Positions 16,180 through 25,907 of a stretch of DNA of 64,000 nucleotides are shown here, in pieces (position 1 is the first letter of the stretch; the number at the start of each line of letters is the position of its first letter). The notes under the pieces are model-generated. The model had not been told where the DNA came from and searched no databases. It worked only from the letters and a program-made list of their open reading frames with translations. The position numbers and the translations under genes were made by a program. This DNA comes from UBA1234 sp964400015 (GTDB lineage Bacteria > Bacillota > Clostridia > TANB77 > UBA1234): positions 18,733 through 82,732 of the forward strand of contig CAYNRR010000006.1 of the NCBI GenBank assembly GCA_964400015.1, written 5' to 3'.

Positions 16180-18285
16180 TTACCTCCTACTAAATTTCTT
16201 TTCTATTTCTGTTTTTGTAAGTCTCATAGCTGTTGGTCTTCCATGTGGACAAGTAAATGGATTTTCTAATAACATAAGTTGATCCATTAAACCTCTTATT
16301 TCTCTTTCGTCCAATTTCATGTTTGCTTTAACGGCTGCTTTGCATGCAACTGTTGAAATAAATTTTTCTTCGATGTCTTGTGCATTAGTTCTGTTTGTTA
16401 TATCTATACCATCTATAATATCCATGAATAAATCTTTTGTATTCATTTCAAAACATATTGTTGGTACGCCGTTTATTTTTATTGTGTTGTCGCCAAATTC
16501 TTCGATAGCAAATCCTGCTTGTTCAAATAAATCAATATGTTCACGTATTGCATGCATATCTCTTTTTGAAACCTCTAAAATATCTGGCAATAACAACATT
16601 TGAATTTCTTTACCACCTGCACGATAGAAGTTTTCTTTTACTTTTTCATATAAAACTCTTTCATGTGCAGCGTGTTGATCTAATATATATATATCATCGT
16701 CTATTTCCAATAATATGTATGTATTAAATGCAACTCCTAAAATTTTATAATCAGGTACTGGTGCTTTGTCTTGATTTACTTGTGCAAATAAACTTCTTAC
16801 TTGACCTTCATTTTCTGTTTGTTCTTCTTTGGGTACTATTTCTTCGTTTTCATCTGCAACCATATCTTTTACATTTAATTCGTTCATTACAGCCATATCA
16901 CTTATGGATGTTATATTATTTACTCGAACATTAGTCACATCAGTATCGCCTAGATCTACTGCTTCTGCAAGTGGTTTTGTAGTTACAGTTGAGTCTGGTG
17001 TTGAATTTAGCTTTTGTATTATTGAGTCATTTGCTTTGTTTGATTTTGCAACTTCTATAACGTACTCATTTGTATTTAAAGTCTTTTCGTTTACCTTGTT
17101 TTCTTGTCTTCCTTTGAATAAATCAAATAGAGTCTTTTTAACTGGGGCTGATGTTTCTGACGAATCGAATTTTCCCATTATAGCATCATGTGCTGAAACT
17201 CCAGTTGTTTCATTGTTTACAGGCTTCATTTCTTCAATTACCGAAGATGTCGTTGATGTAGCATATTCGTTACCTACTGTTTCATTTCTAGTTAAATCTA
17301 CACCTAATAATGTATTCTTTATAGCATAATGTATAGCTTTAAATACTTTTCCCTCTTCCGAAAATCTTACTTCTAGTTTAGCAGGATGTACATTAACATC
17401 AACAAGTTCATTTGGCATTTTTATATCTAATATGCAAAATCCAAATTTTCCATGTGGTATCATAGTTCTATATGCTTCATCAGCTGCTGCAGTCAATGTT
17501 TTATCTTTTATAAATCTACCGTTAACGTAAAACATTTGGTTTGATCTATTAGAACGAGCTATTTCAGGTTTTCCAACTACTCCACCAACTCTAATTCCTT
17601 CATATTCATATTCAACATTCGCTAAGTTTTGTGCTATATCTTTTCCAAAGACGTTATATACTACATCTGTCATACTTCCGTTTCCACTTGTTTGTAGTAC
17701 TTCTTTTTTATTATTGATAAGTTTAAATGCAATATTAGGATTAACAAGTGCTATTCTTTCGACAGCTGTTTCTATATATCCTCCTTCTGTAAAATCTTTT
17801 TTCAAAAATTTATATCTTACAGGAGTGTTGTAAAATAATTCTCTAATAGTTATTGTAGTTCCATAAGGTGCACCACATTCTTCCTTTGATAGAATATTGC
17901 CACCTTCTACTATAAGCTTTGTTCCCATTTCTTCGTCTTTAGTTCTAGTTACCAATTCAACTTTTGCGATTGCAGCAATACTTGCTAATGCTTCACCTCT
18001 AAAACCCATTGTTGAAACTCTAATAAGATCTGACGCTTTTCTTATTTTACTTGTAGCATGTCTTTCAAAAGCAATTTCAACATCATCTCTCGCAATTCCT
18101 TTTCCATTATCAGTAATTCTTATATATGTAATACCACCATTTTGTATTTCCACTGATACTGAAGTTGCTCCTGCATCTAAAGAGTTTTCTACTAATTCTT
18201 TTACAACATTAGCAGGTCTTTCTATAACTTCACCAGCTGCTATTTGATTTATAGTTAATTCATCTAACAAAACTATGTTACCCAT
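16180..18285 (-). CDS. mutL: DNA mismatch repair protein MutL
   Basis: The 701-residue protein has the N-terminal GHKL ATPase (IAAGEVIERPANVVKELVENS, then DNGKGI and GFRGEALASI), the MutL second domain with VDVNVHPAKLEVRF, a long variable linker (about 330-500), and a C-terminal dimer domain with DQHAAHERVLYEK. This last motif is the metal-binding site of MutL proteins with endonuclease activity, as expected in organisms without MutH. The start ATG 18285 follows AGGAGG. Confidence 0.96.
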   Translation of the reverse strand: MGNIVLLDELTINQIAAGEVIERPANVVKELVENSLDAGATSVSVEIQNGGITYIRITDNGKGIARDDVEIAFERHATSKIRKASDLIRVSTMGFRGEALASIAAIAKVELVTRTKDEEMGTKLIVEGGNILSKEECGAPYGTTITIRELFYNTPVRYKFLKKDFTEGGYIETAVERIALVNPNIAFKLINNKKEVLQTSGNGSMTDVVYNVFGKDIAQNLANVEYEYEGIRVGGVVGKPEIARSNRSNQMFYVNGRFIKDKTLTAAADEAYRTMIPHGKFGFCILDIKMPNELVDVNVHPAKLEVRFSEEGKVFKAIHYAIKNTLLGVDLTRNETVGNEYATSTTSSVIEEMKPVNNETTGVSAHDAIMGKFDSSETSAPVKKTLFDLFKGRQENKVNEKTLNTNEYVIEVAKSNKANDSIIQKLNSTPDSTVTTKPLAEAVDLGDTDVTNVRVNNITSISDMAVMNELNVKDMVADENEEIVPKEEQTENEGQVRSLFAQVNQDKAPVPDYKILGVAFNTYILLEIDDDIYILDQHAAHERVLYEKVKENFYRAGGKEIQMLLLPDILEVSKRDMHAIREHIDLFEQAGFAIEEFGDNTIKINGVPTICFEMNTKDLFMDIIDGIDITNRTNAQDIEEKFISTVACKAAVKANMKLDEREIRGLMDQLMLLENPFTCPHGRPTAMRLTKTEIEKKFSRR

Positions 18286-18321
18286 CTATTTTCCTCCTTT
18301 GTATCTCAATTCTTTTATAAT

Positions 18322-20892
18322 CTATAACTTTGTTTTTAATTTCACAAGTGTATTTAATGCTTCAATTGGTGTAAGTTCATTTATATTTATCTTATCAATT
18401 TCACTCGCAATCTCGCCTAGTTTGTAATTAAATAAATCGAATTGACTTTGCATTGCATAAGCTTTCTTTGGCTCTTTTGTTGCTTTACTATTTACAAAAT
18501 TATTTTCTTTTAATGTTTTCATAATTTCATTTGCTCTACTCGTTACATTTATAGGAATTCCAGCAAGTTTAGCTACATGTACACCGTAACTTTCATCTGC
18601 ACCACCACGTATGATTTTTCTTAAGAAAATTACATCTTCGCCTTTTTCTTTTACTGCTATACAATAATTTTTCACACCATCTATTTTGTTTTCCAATTCT
18701 GTTAGTTCATGATAATGGGTTGCAAATAAAGTTCTTGCACCTATTTTGTCTTTGTCTGCAATATGTTCAACTACTGCCCACGCGATTGAAAGACCATCGA
18801 ATGTTGACGTGCCTCTTCCTATTTCATCTAGTATTAGTAAACTTTTCTTTGTGGCATTTGAAATAATGTTAGCTACTTCATTCATCTCTACCATAAATGT
18901 TGATTGACCTGATGCTAAATCATCTGACGCACCAACTCTTGTAAAGATTCTATCGACAACACCTATTTTCGCATAATCTGCTGGAACAAAACTACCTATT
19001 TGAGCCATTAAAGCTATTAACGCAACTTGACGCATATAAGTTGATTTACCAGCCATATTAGGTCCTGTAATTATATTTACTCTGTCTTCCCTTTCATTCA
19101 ATGTAGTATCATTTGGTACAAACATACCACTAGAAATCAATTGTTCTACTACTGGATGTCTTCCTTCTTTTATTATAATATCATCTGAATCATCTATTTC
19201 TGGTTTTTTATAATTATTCTTCTCTGCAACTTCTGCTAATGAACAAAGTACATCAATATTTGCTACTGCACTACTTGATTGTTGAAGTCTTCTTATTTGA
19301 AGTGCAATCTCTTCTCTTATTTTTACAAATATTTCGTATTCAAGATTTATAACTTTATCCTCTGCACCTAAGATTGTGCTTTCAATTTCTTTTAATTCAT
19401 TAGTGATATATCTTTCACCAGTTGTTAAAGTTTGCTTTCTAATATATCTATCTGGTACTAAATTAACATTTGATTTTGAAACTTCTATGTAGTATCCAAA
19501 AACTTTATTGAAACCTACTTTTAGGTTTTTAATTCCTGTTTCTTCTTTTTCCTTAGCTTCTAACTGAATTACCCAGTTTTTTCCCTCAGTAGATGCTGTT
19601 CTTAGTCGTTTTACTTCCTCGTTATAATCAAGCTTAATTATTCCACCTTCTTTAACACTAACAGGAGGTTCTTCAACGATTGCATCGCCTATAAGTTTTG
19701 CCACATCAGTAAGTTCGTCTAAACTTTCATATATTTCTTTCAACATTAGTGATTTTGAATCTTGTAATACTTTTTTCAAAGCTGGTAGTTGTAAAAGCGA
19801 ATTCTTTAATGCAATCATATCTTTAGCATTTATAGTTCCGTATGCGATTTTTCCAGTCAATCTTTCTATATCGTAAACTTTTTTTAATATTTCGCTTAAA
19901 TCACCTCTACGCATTGCAGATGATTTTAATTCTTCCACGCCTTCAAGTCTTGCCTTAATTTCATCTATATTTGTAAGTGGTTTTTCTATCCATTTTCTTA
20001 GAAGTCTTCCACCCATCGACGTCGATGTTTTATCTAAAACCCAAAGCAACGTTCCTTTCTTACTTCTGTCTCTGATAGTTTCTGTCAATTCCAGATTTCT
20101 TCTTGCTATAGAATCTAGTACCATATATTTACTTGTACTGTAATATTCTATATTTGAAATATGCTTCATATCTATTTTTTGAGTTTCTTTTATGTAAGAG
20201 AAAAGCATCTTTGAAGCTTCTCTTGCATACGGCATTTTTTCTAATTTTTCATAACCAGGAATACTTAAATCTTCTGTTTCTTTTGAATTCATAGTTATGT
20301 ATGTTTTCATTTTTTGATTTATTTCGTTTATCTCATTAGCACTCGCAAATAATTCTGGATTAACAACAAGTTCTGCAGGGTTAAATTTTACAAGCTCATT
20401 TAAAAGTTTGGAAAAGTTATTACCTTCAACGATTTCTGTAGTTCCAAATTCACCTGTTGAAACGTCTGAATATGCTAGTCCATAATAAGTTCCAAGCTTA
20501 TAAACTGACACAATATAATTGTTCTTTTTTTCATCTAATATATTTGACTCTACAACCGTTCCTGGAGTGATAACTCTTACTACATCTCTTTTTACAATTC
20601 CTTTTGCTGTTGCAGGATCTTCAAGTTGTTCTCCAATAGCAACTTTATGACCTGCAGCAACTAATTTAGCTATGTAATTTTGTACACTATGATAAGGTAC
20701 ACCACACATTGGTGCTCTTTCTTCAAGTCCACAATCTTTTCCCGTAAGTGTTATTTCAAGTTCTTTTGATGCAACTATTGCATCATCAAAAAACATTTCA
20801 TAAAAATCTCCAAGTCTATATAAAAGTATGCAATCTTTATACTCATTTTTTACATCCATATATTGCTTCATCATAGGTGTCAAACCTTCCAT
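18322..20892 (-). CDS. mutS: DNA mismatch repair protein MutS
   Basis: The 856-residue protein starts at ATG 20892 (MEGLTPMMKQYMD); a GTG nine bases further up is possible but too close to the ribosome binding site. The mismatch-binding motif GDFYEMF is near residue 30, Walker A is TGPNMAGKSTYMRQ, and Walker B is LLILDEIGRGTSTFDG. It recognises mismatches and recruits MutL. It is the first gene of mutS-mutL-miaA, with a promoter directly upstream. Confidence 0.96.
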   Translation of the reverse strand: MEGLTPMMKQYMDVKNEYKDCILLYRLGDFYEMFFDDAIVASKELEITLTGKDCGLEERAPMCGVPYHSVQNYIAKLVAAGHKVAIGEQLEDPATAKGIVKRDVVRVITPGTVVESNILDEKKNNYIVSVYKLGTYYGLAYSDVSTGEFGTTEIVEGNNFSKLLNELVKFNPAELVVNPELFASANEINEINQKMKTYITMNSKETEDLSIPGYEKLEKMPYAREASKMLFSYIKETQKIDMKHISNIEYYSTSKYMVLDSIARRNLELTETIRDRSKKGTLLWVLDKTSTSMGGRLLRKWIEKPLTNIDEIKARLEGVEELKSSAMRRGDLSEILKKVYDIERLTGKIAYGTINAKDMIALKNSLLQLPALKKVLQDSKSLMLKEIYESLDELTDVAKLIGDAIVEEPPVSVKEGGIIKLDYNEEVKRLRTASTEGKNWVIQLEAKEKEETGIKNLKVGFNKVFGYYIEVSKSNVNLVPDRYIRKQTLTTGERYITNELKEIESTILGAEDKVINLEYEIFVKIREEIALQIRRLQQSSSAVANIDVLCSLAEVAEKNNYKKPEIDDSDDIIIKEGRHPVVEQLISSGMFVPNDTTLNEREDRVNIITGPNMAGKSTYMRQVALIALMAQIGSFVPADYAKIGVVDRIFTRVGASDDLASGQSTFMVEMNEVANIISNATKKSLLILDEIGRGTSTFDGLSIAWAVVEHIADKDKIGARTLFATHYHELTELENKIDGVKNYCIAVKEKGEDVIFLRKIIRGGADESYGVHVAKLAGIPINVTSRANEIMKTLKENNFVNSKATKEPKKAYAMQSQFDLFNYKLGEIASEIDKININELTPIEALNTLVKLKTKL

Positions 20893-20916
20893 TAAACTCA
20901 CATCCTTCTCTAGCCG

Positions 20917-20945
20917 ATTTTATCATTTAAGATGCTATTTTTCAA
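20917..20945 (-). promoter_or_regulatory. promoter of mutS-mutL-miaA
   Basis: TTGAAA (20945-20940) and TAAAAT (20922-20917) are 17 bases apart on the minus strand, leaving a very short leader before mutS. Confidence 0.6.
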
Positions 20946-20980
20946 GCATTAACTAGGCTGTTAATGTTGAAATTTGTAAA

Positions 20981-21011
20981 TAAAAAAAGTAGACAATTTC
21001 TCGTCTACTTT
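20981..21011 (-). terminator. terminator of the 21027-22304 gene
   Basis: AGTAGAC and GTCTACT form a stem followed by a run of seven T on the minus strand, 16 bases past the stop codon. Confidence 0.8.
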
Positions 21012-21026
21012 CAAATAATTTCTATG

Positions 21027-22304
21027 CTATTTATTATTTTGTTTTTTATTTTTTGCTTTATCATTTGCTGAATTTTCATTAGAATTTTTATTTTCTTTCT
21101 TTATAATATCTTTACATTTTATTTTATATTTTTCATCCGAACCAACTAATGTATATTCAATAATTGATCCTTTTGTAATACCCCATTTTGTACTAAATTT
21201 TTCAGAAACTTCTGCGACCAAATCTTCTGCTTCTTCTTTCTTCTTCATATGAATATTTAAGCTAATTAGAGAGCCTCTAAGTTCTGCTTTTGCTAGAACA
21301 TTTTCGTCTTTTGATGCAGAAACTTTTGAATGTAAATTTCCATTTTCATCTCTTGTTAAATTCAAAGATTTATTTCCTGTTGCATGTAAAATTTTATCAT
21401 CATACATTGCATATGTTCCTCTGCCTTCTCCTCCATAATTACCATCTTTATCTGGATAATTAGAAATAGAAGTAGAAATCTTGTGAATTTTACCAGATGA
21501 AAAAGTTATATTACCTTGTTCTTCTATTCTAGCTTTTGGTTCTAATGAAGAATACAATATAATATCTTTTTCTTCTTCTGTTGGTCCAACATAATCTTTA
21601 ATTTCATCAAATTCAGGATTTAAATCATCTACCGTTATGTATGTTTTTTCTGTTTCATTTATTTGCAAATGTGTACCAAATGCTTTCAATTTATCTTCTA
21701 TTTCATTTTCAGTTTTTTGTTTATCAACCGTATAAATAACTTTGCTCTTTACAATTTCTTTTTTTACAGTATCTGGTACTAAAGGATTTAGCTTTATTGC
21801 ACCTATTTCAAATCTTTTACGCATTTCAGCTTCATCTAATGATCTTTCTATAGTTTTTCTAAGCAAACAATTGTCTTCACCGTAATATGTTATTTCTTTT
21901 ATTTTAGGTTCATGTTCATTTTCAGCATAAGCTTCTTCAGTAGGATAAAAATTTCTAACCTGCTCTTTTAACTCATTATTAGCATCTCTTTTTTGTTCTA
22001 TAACTTCAATCGAAGTAAATGCCTCGGTTTTAGCTGTAGTACTAATCTTTCTAACTATACGCTCTATCTTCATATTATCTTTTTCATCAGATAAAGTTTT
22101 CTCCTGTGTAATTAGTCTTCCCATAGGATCTATATAACTAATTACATTTCCTTTTACTTTTGGATTGCTTTTTGTTCCATACTTAAAACCAGCTATTGTA
22201 TCTTTTAAAAATCTCATAAACCTTGAACCTTCGTATATTGCTAAGGCTTCTGAAGACTCTAACGTTTTATCATAATCTCCTGCAGGCATATATGTGTTAC
22301 TCAA
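21027..22304 (-). CDS. hypothetical protein, charged, no recognised domain
   Basis: The product is 425 residues from TTG 22304, chosen because GGAGGG lies 7 bases upstream. A longer frame to 22373 would begin inside the -35 box. The protein has no signal peptide or membrane helix. The N-terminal part looks mostly helical and charged, the middle contains a glycine/tyrosine stretch (DGNYGGEGRGTYAMYDD), and the end is a low-complexity Asn/Lys tail. I do not recognise the family. It stands alone between the mutS operon and rplL with its own promoter and terminator. Confidence 0.8.
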   Translation of the reverse strand: MSNTYMPAGDYDKTLESSEALAIYEGSRFMRFLKDTIAGFKYGTKSNPKVKGNVISYIDPMGRLITQEKTLSDEKDNMKIERIVRKISTTAKTEAFTSIEVIEQKRDANNELKEQVRNFYPTEEAYAENEHEPKIKEITYYGEDNCLLRKTIERSLDEAEMRKRFEIGAIKLNPLVPDTVKKEIVKSKVIYTVDKQKTENEIEDKLKAFGTHLQINETEKTYITVDDLNPEFDEIKDYVGPTEEEKDIILYSSLEPKARIEEQGNITFSSGKIHKISTSISNYPDKDGNYGGEGRGTYAMYDDKILHATGNKSLNLTRDENGNLHSKVSASKDENVLAKAELRGSLISLNIHMKKKEEAEDLVAEVSEKFSTKWGITKGSIIEYTLVGSDEKYKIKCKDIIKKENKNSNENSANDKAKNKKQNNK

Positions 22305-22344
22305 AATTATCCCTCCGAATCTTTTGTATTTTGACCATACATAA

Positions 22345-22373
22345 ATTTTATATTTTTTAATATCAAGTGTCAA
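22345..22373 (-). promoter_or_regulatory. promoter of the 21027-22304 gene
   Basis: TTGACA (22373-22368) and TAAAAT (22350-22345) are 17 bases apart on the minus strand. Confidence 0.75.
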
Positions 22374-22402
22374 TGAAAAAAAGAGGTAATATAAAATAAA
22401 TA

Positions 22403-22440
22403 TAAAAAAGTACCGAGAGTATTTTCTCGGTACTTTTTTT
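22403..22440 (-). terminator. terminator of the ribosomal operon (after rplL)
   Basis: AAAGTACCGAGA and TCTCGGTACTTT pair with T runs on both sides, 33 bases after the rplL stop codon. Confidence 0.9.
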
Positions 22441-22472
22441 ATTTTTTATTAAACTTTAACTAGTTTTTAAAA

Positions 22473-22844
22473 CTATGCAAGTTCAACTGTAGCGCCAGCT
22501 TCTTCTAATTTAGCTTTCATAGCATCAGCATCAGCTTTTGGTGCATTTTCTTTTAATGTCTTAGGAGCTCCGTCAACTAATTCTTTAGCTTCTTTTAATC
22601 CTAATCCTGTGATTTCTCTAACAACTTTGATTACATTGATTTTGTTAGCTCCAGCGTCTTTTAATACAACGTTGAATTCTGTTTTTTCTTCAGCTGCTGC
22701 TCCAGCTGCTGCTCCTGGCATAGCTACAACAGCTGCTGCTGCTGCAGATACTCCAAATTTGTCTTCAATTGCTTTTACTAAATCAGCTAATTCTAAAACT
22801 GTAAGTTTTTCGATTTCAGCTACTAAACTTTCGATTTTTTCCAT
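22473..22844 (-). CDS. rplL: 50S ribosomal protein L7/L12
   Basis: The 123-residue protein has the N-terminal dimer domain (MEKIESLVAEIEKLTVLELADLV), an Ala-rich hinge (about 35-50), and the C-terminal factor-binding domain (FNVVLKDAGANKINVIKVVR, then GLKEAKELVDGAP). It forms the L12 stalk that recruits translation factors. It is 70 bases after rplJ. Confidence 0.97.
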   Translation of the reverse strand: MEKIESLVAEIEKLTVLELADLVKAIEDKFGVSAAAAAVVAMPGAAAGAAAEEKTEFNVVLKDAGANKINVIKVVREITGLGLKEAKELVDGAPKTLKENAPKADADAMKAKLEEAGATVELA

Positions 22845-22914
22845 TTTAAATTTCTCCTTTTCTTATTTTATTTACCGTTCTACGGTCATTTTATTTTAGA
22901 TGACATATATCATC

Positions 22915-23415
22915 TTATGCTTGTTCTTGTTTTTCTCTAGCTTGATCAAGAACAACTGCAAGATTTCTAATGTTAGCAAGCAATACTGTAGCAAGTTGAG
23001 TAAGTAACATTTCTTTTGAAGGTAATTTAGCAATCTTAATTACTTCTTCAGCACTTATTACTTTACCATCCATGATACCAGCTTTGATATTATAAAAATC
23101 TTTTCCGTTTGAATAATCATATAGAACTTTTGAAGGTCCTACATAGTCATCATAACTAAATAATACAGCTGTTGGTCCTTCTAAATATTCAGAAATTCCT
23201 TCTACTTCTGTACCTTTTACAGCGAATCTTAATGTTGAGTTTTTAGCTACAACGTATTCACAATCTGATTTTCTTAAATCAGCTCTGATTTTTGTAATGT
23301 CTTCTACATTGATTCCTCTGTAATCTGCTAATATAACTAATTTTGATTTCTCAAATTTTTCTTTAAGTACTTCTGCATCGCTTTGTTTTTTAGCTAATAC
23401 TTTTGCGTTTGGCAT
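22915..23415 (-). CDS. rplJ: 50S ribosomal protein L10
   Basis: The 166-residue protein starts MPNAKVLAKKQSDAEVLKEKF and has the RNA-binding N-terminal domain (LADYRGINVEDITKIRADLR) and a C-terminal helix that binds L12 dimers. It anchors the stalk to 23S rRNA and, with L12, should repress its own message through the leader just upstream. Confidence 0.97.
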   Translation of the reverse strand: MPNAKVLAKKQSDAEVLKEKFEKSKLVILADYRGINVEDITKIRADLRKSDCEYVVAKNSTLRFAVKGTEVEGISEYLEGPTAVLFSYDDYVGPSKVLYDYSNGKDFYNIKAGIMDGKVISAEEVIKIAKLPSKEMLLTQLATVLLANIRNLAVVLDQAREKQEQA

Positions 23416-23436
23416 TACTACACCTCCTCCTTATTT

Positions 23437-23546
23437 CTTAGTTTATAGTAAGTGTGTAAAAAAACTGACATCTACCAAGGCAGATGTCAGTTTAATCCGA
23501 TCATTTTACCTCGGTAGGATTTACTTTTTTACCTACTGTCTTTGGT
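23437..23546 (-). ncRNA. L10 leader (r-protein autoregulatory element)
   Basis: The 110 bases before rplJ carry the conserved pattern GACAGTAGGT ... AATCCTACCGAGGT ... GGATTAAACTGACATC, which folds into the L10-binding structure of the Firmicutes L10 leader. A perfect hairpin at 23458-23492 (ACTGACATCT / AGATGTCAGT) followed by T7 is the attenuator. Excess L10-L12 is expected to favour termination before rplJ-rplL. Confidence 0.88.
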
Positions 23547-23556
23547 CTATATATAA

Positions 23557-24237
23557 TTAAGCTTTAATTTGAACTCCAGGTCCCATTGTGCTAGAAACTG
23601 AAATACCTTTTAGGTATTGTCCTTTAGCAGCTGCTGGTTTAGCTTTAACTATAGCATCTAATAATGCATTATAGTTTTCAACTAATTTGTCAGTTCCGAA
23701 AGATAATTTACCGATTGGGCAGTGAATAATGTTGTTTTTGTCCAATCTATATTCAATCTTACCTGCTTTAATTTCTTTAACAGCTTTTGTTACATCCATA
23801 GTAACTGTACCTGATTTTGGGTTTGGCATTAAACCTTTTGGTCCTAATACTTTACCTAATCTACCAATAACACCCATCATATCTGGTGTTGCAACGATTA
23901 CATCATAATCAAACCAGTTTTCTTTTTCTATTCTTGGTATTAAGTCTTCAGCACCAACAAAATCTGCTCCTGCAGCTTCTGCTTCTTTTGCTTTTTCACC
24001 TTTTGCGAAAACTAAAACTCTTTGAGTTTTACCAGTTCCGTGTGGTAATACTATAACACCTCTAACTTGTTGATCTGCATGTTTAGAATCAACACCTAGT
24101 TTAAAGTGTGCTTCTACTGTTTCATCAAATTTTGCTTTTGGCATTTTTTCGATTAGTTCAAATGCAGCTTGTGGCTCATAAGATGCGCCTTTTTCAATAA
24201 GCTTTAAGCTTTCTTGATATCTCTTTCCTCTTTTCAT
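23557..24237 (-). CDS. rplA: 50S ribosomal protein L1
   Basis: The 226-residue protein contains KFDETVEAHFKLGVDSKHADQ-type and LGPKGLMPNPKSGTVT family motifs and has the normal length for L1. It binds 23S rRNA at the L1 stalk and often represses the rplK-rplA message. The start ATG 24237 follows AGGAGG. Confidence 0.97.
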   Translation of the reverse strand: MKRGKRYQESLKLIEKGASYEPQAAFELIEKMPKAKFDETVEAHFKLGVDSKHADQQVRGVIVLPHGTGKTQRVLVFAKGEKAKEAEAAGADFVGAEDLIPRIEKENWFDYDVIVATPDMMGVIGRLGKVLGPKGLMPNPKSGTVTMDVTKAVKEIKAGKIEYRLDKNNIIHCPIGKLSFGTDKLVENYNALLDAIVKAKPAAAKGQYLKGISVSSTMGPGVQIKA

Positions 24238-24303
24238 TTTTACCTCCTGTGGTTTTAACGAAGTTTTTAAACTTCTCCCATAAAATAATAATTTGTGTTG
24301 TAA

Positions 24304-24732
24304 TTAGTCTTCTACAACTATTCCCATGCTTCTTGCTGTACCTTTTACCATGCTAATAGCAGCTTCAAGGCTAGCAGCGTTAAGATCTTGCATTTTTGTT
24401 TTTGCAATCTCTTCAGCAGTTGCAGCTGATATTTTTGCTACTTTATCTCTATTTGGTTTTGCTGAACCTTTTTCGATTTTTGCAGCTTTTAATAATAAGT
24501 CAGCAACTGGTGGAACTTTTGTAATGAATGTAAAAGATTTATCTTGATATACTGTGATAACTACTGGTATTGTCATACCTGGTTGGTTAGCTGTTCTATC
24601 GTTGAATTCTTTTACGAATTGCATAATATTAACACCACTTGAACCTAATGCTGGTCCTACTGGTGGAGCTGGAGTAGCTTTACCAGCTGGGATTTGCAAT
24701 TTTATAATGTTTGATACTTTCTTTTCTGCCAT
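24304..24732 (-). CDS. rplK: 50S ribosomal protein L11
   Basis: The 142-residue protein has the N-terminal proline-rich motif AGKATPAPPVGPALGSSGVN and the C-terminal rRNA-binding domain ending GTARSMGI. It forms the GTPase-associated centre with 23S rRNA. It follows nusG by 17 bases. Confidence 0.97.
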   Translation of the reverse strand: MAEKKVSNIIKLQIPAGKATPAPPVGPALGSSGVNIMQFVKEFNDRTANQPGMTIPVVITVYQDKSFTFITKVPPVADLLLKAAKIEKGSAKPNRDKVAKISAATAEEIAKTKMQDLNAASLEAAISMVKGTARSMGIVVED

Positions 24733-24749
24733 TTCTTACACCTCCTATA

Positions 24750-25289
24750 TTACATTTTCTGTATTTGTGAAAATTCTAGTTCTACAGGAGTTTCTCTTCC
24801 AAACATAGATACTAAAACTTTTACTTTCTCTTTTTCTAAGTTAATTTCTTGAACTACGCCAACGAAGCTTTCTAAAGGACCAGCAACAACTTGTACTGTG
24901 TCGCCAACTTCAAAGTCAACTTCTACTGGAACTTTTTCAAATCCCATATTGCGTATTTCTTCATTTGTTAATGGAACTGGCTTTCCTCCTGCTCCAACGA
25001 AACCTGTAACGCCTCTTACATTTCTAACGATGTACCATGTTTCTTCTGTTAGAATCATCTTTATTAGTACATATCCTGGGAAAACTTTCTTTAAAGTTGT
25101 TTTCCTTTTGTCGTCTTTTATTTCGATTTGTTCTTCAAGAGGAACGATAATTTCTTGTACAAGATGTTGCATATTTCTATTTTCAACAGCTTTTTCCAAA
25201 GTGTCTTTTACTTTGTTTTCATAACCTGAATATGTGTGAACCACATACCATTTTGCTACTTCTGTATTATCTGTATTATCTTGAGGCAT
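24750..25289 (-). CDS. nusG: transcription elongation factor NusG
   Basis: The 179-residue protein starts with a short polar tail (MPQDNTDNTEVAKWYVVHTYSGYE), then the NGN domain with VFPGYVLIKM and RGVTGFVGAGGKP, and a C-terminal KOW domain (VGDTVQVVAGPLESFVGVVQ). It binds RNA polymerase and affects pausing. It sits in the usual secE-nusG-rplK order. Confidence 0.97.
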   Translation of the reverse strand: MPQDNTDNTEVAKWYVVHTYSGYENKVKDTLEKAVENRNMQHLVQEIIVPLEEQIEIKDDKRKTTLKKVFPGYVLIKMILTEETWYIVRNVRGVTGFVGAGGKPVPLTNEEIRNMGFEKVPVEVDFEVGDTVQVVAGPLESFVGVVQEINLEKEKVKVLVSMFGRETPVELEFSQIQKM

Positions 25290-25328
25290 GGTATTCCTCC
25301 TTTTCTATACTATTTAACTTAGTCTTGC

Positions 25329-25682
25329 TTATTCAGCGTGTTCGCCAGATACTGTCGATAAAACTTCACCTGAATTTTCTCCTGAAGCTTCACCACTTAG
25401 TAAAGAATTTATAATATCATTTAAATCTCCACTAGCATCGCCACTCAAAAGATTTTCAAGTTGATTATCACCTGTTCCCAAAACAGCATTATAATATTTA
25501 TCACTTATGAAATCAAATATAAGATTTAAAACAACTAATATTACTGTGATTAGCAATACAAAAGCTATTGTAACAGCAGTACTTTTAGCTGTTTGTTTTG
25601 CTGATGGCCAAATAACTTTTTTTAGTTCTGACTTCATTGTAATATCAGCAACACTTGGTGATTTTTTATCTTTATTTTGCAT
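25329..25682 (-). CDS. secE: preprotein translocase subunit SecE with a long acidic tail
   Basis: The 117-residue protein has the SecE core in about residues 10-65 (ELKKVIWPSAKQTAKST, then the membrane helix TIAFVLLITVILVVLNLIFDF). Bacterial SecE of this one-helix type normally ends soon after the helix. Here some 50 further residues follow, with repeated SG(D/E)ASG stretches, probably on the outside of the membrane. It starts 29 bases after rpmG and precedes nusG. The core call is firm; the tail is unusual. Confidence 0.93.
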   Translation of the reverse strand: MQNKDKKSPSVADITMKSELKKVIWPSAKQTAKSTAVTIAFVLLITVILVVLNLIFDFISDKYYNAVLGTGDNQLENLLSGDASGDLNDIINSLLSGEASGENSGEVLSTVSGEHAE

Positions 25683-25711
25683 AATCGCTTCACACCTTTT
25701 TAACTATATTT

Positions 25712-25861
25712 TTATTTTGTTTCTTTGTGTTCTGTATGCTTTTTACAGAATTTACAATACTTTTTCATTTCGATTCTATCTGGATCGTTCTTTTTGTTCT
25801 TCTTTGTATCGTAATTTCTTTGTTTACATTCTGTGCATGCTAATGTAATTTTATCTCTCAT
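25712..25861 (-). CDS. rpmG: 50S ribosomal protein L33
   Basis: The 49-residue protein MRDKITLACTECKQRNYD... has two zinc-binding CxxC pairs (ACTEC and CKFCKK), as in the zinc-containing L33 type. It is the first gene of the rpmG-secE-nusG operon. The tRNA-Trp gene sometimes found after rpmG is absent here. Confidence 0.96.
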   Translation of the reverse strand: MRDKITLACTECKQRNYDTKKNKKNDPDRIEMKKYCKFCKKHTEHKETK

Positions 25862-25907
25862 CACATTCTACCCCTTCCGCTACTTAGTACGCATATTTCT
25901 TCAAAAA

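Noticed and set aside
25683..25711. tRNA-Trp gene between rpmG and secE
   Set aside because: The gap is under 30 bases and has no cloverleaf.
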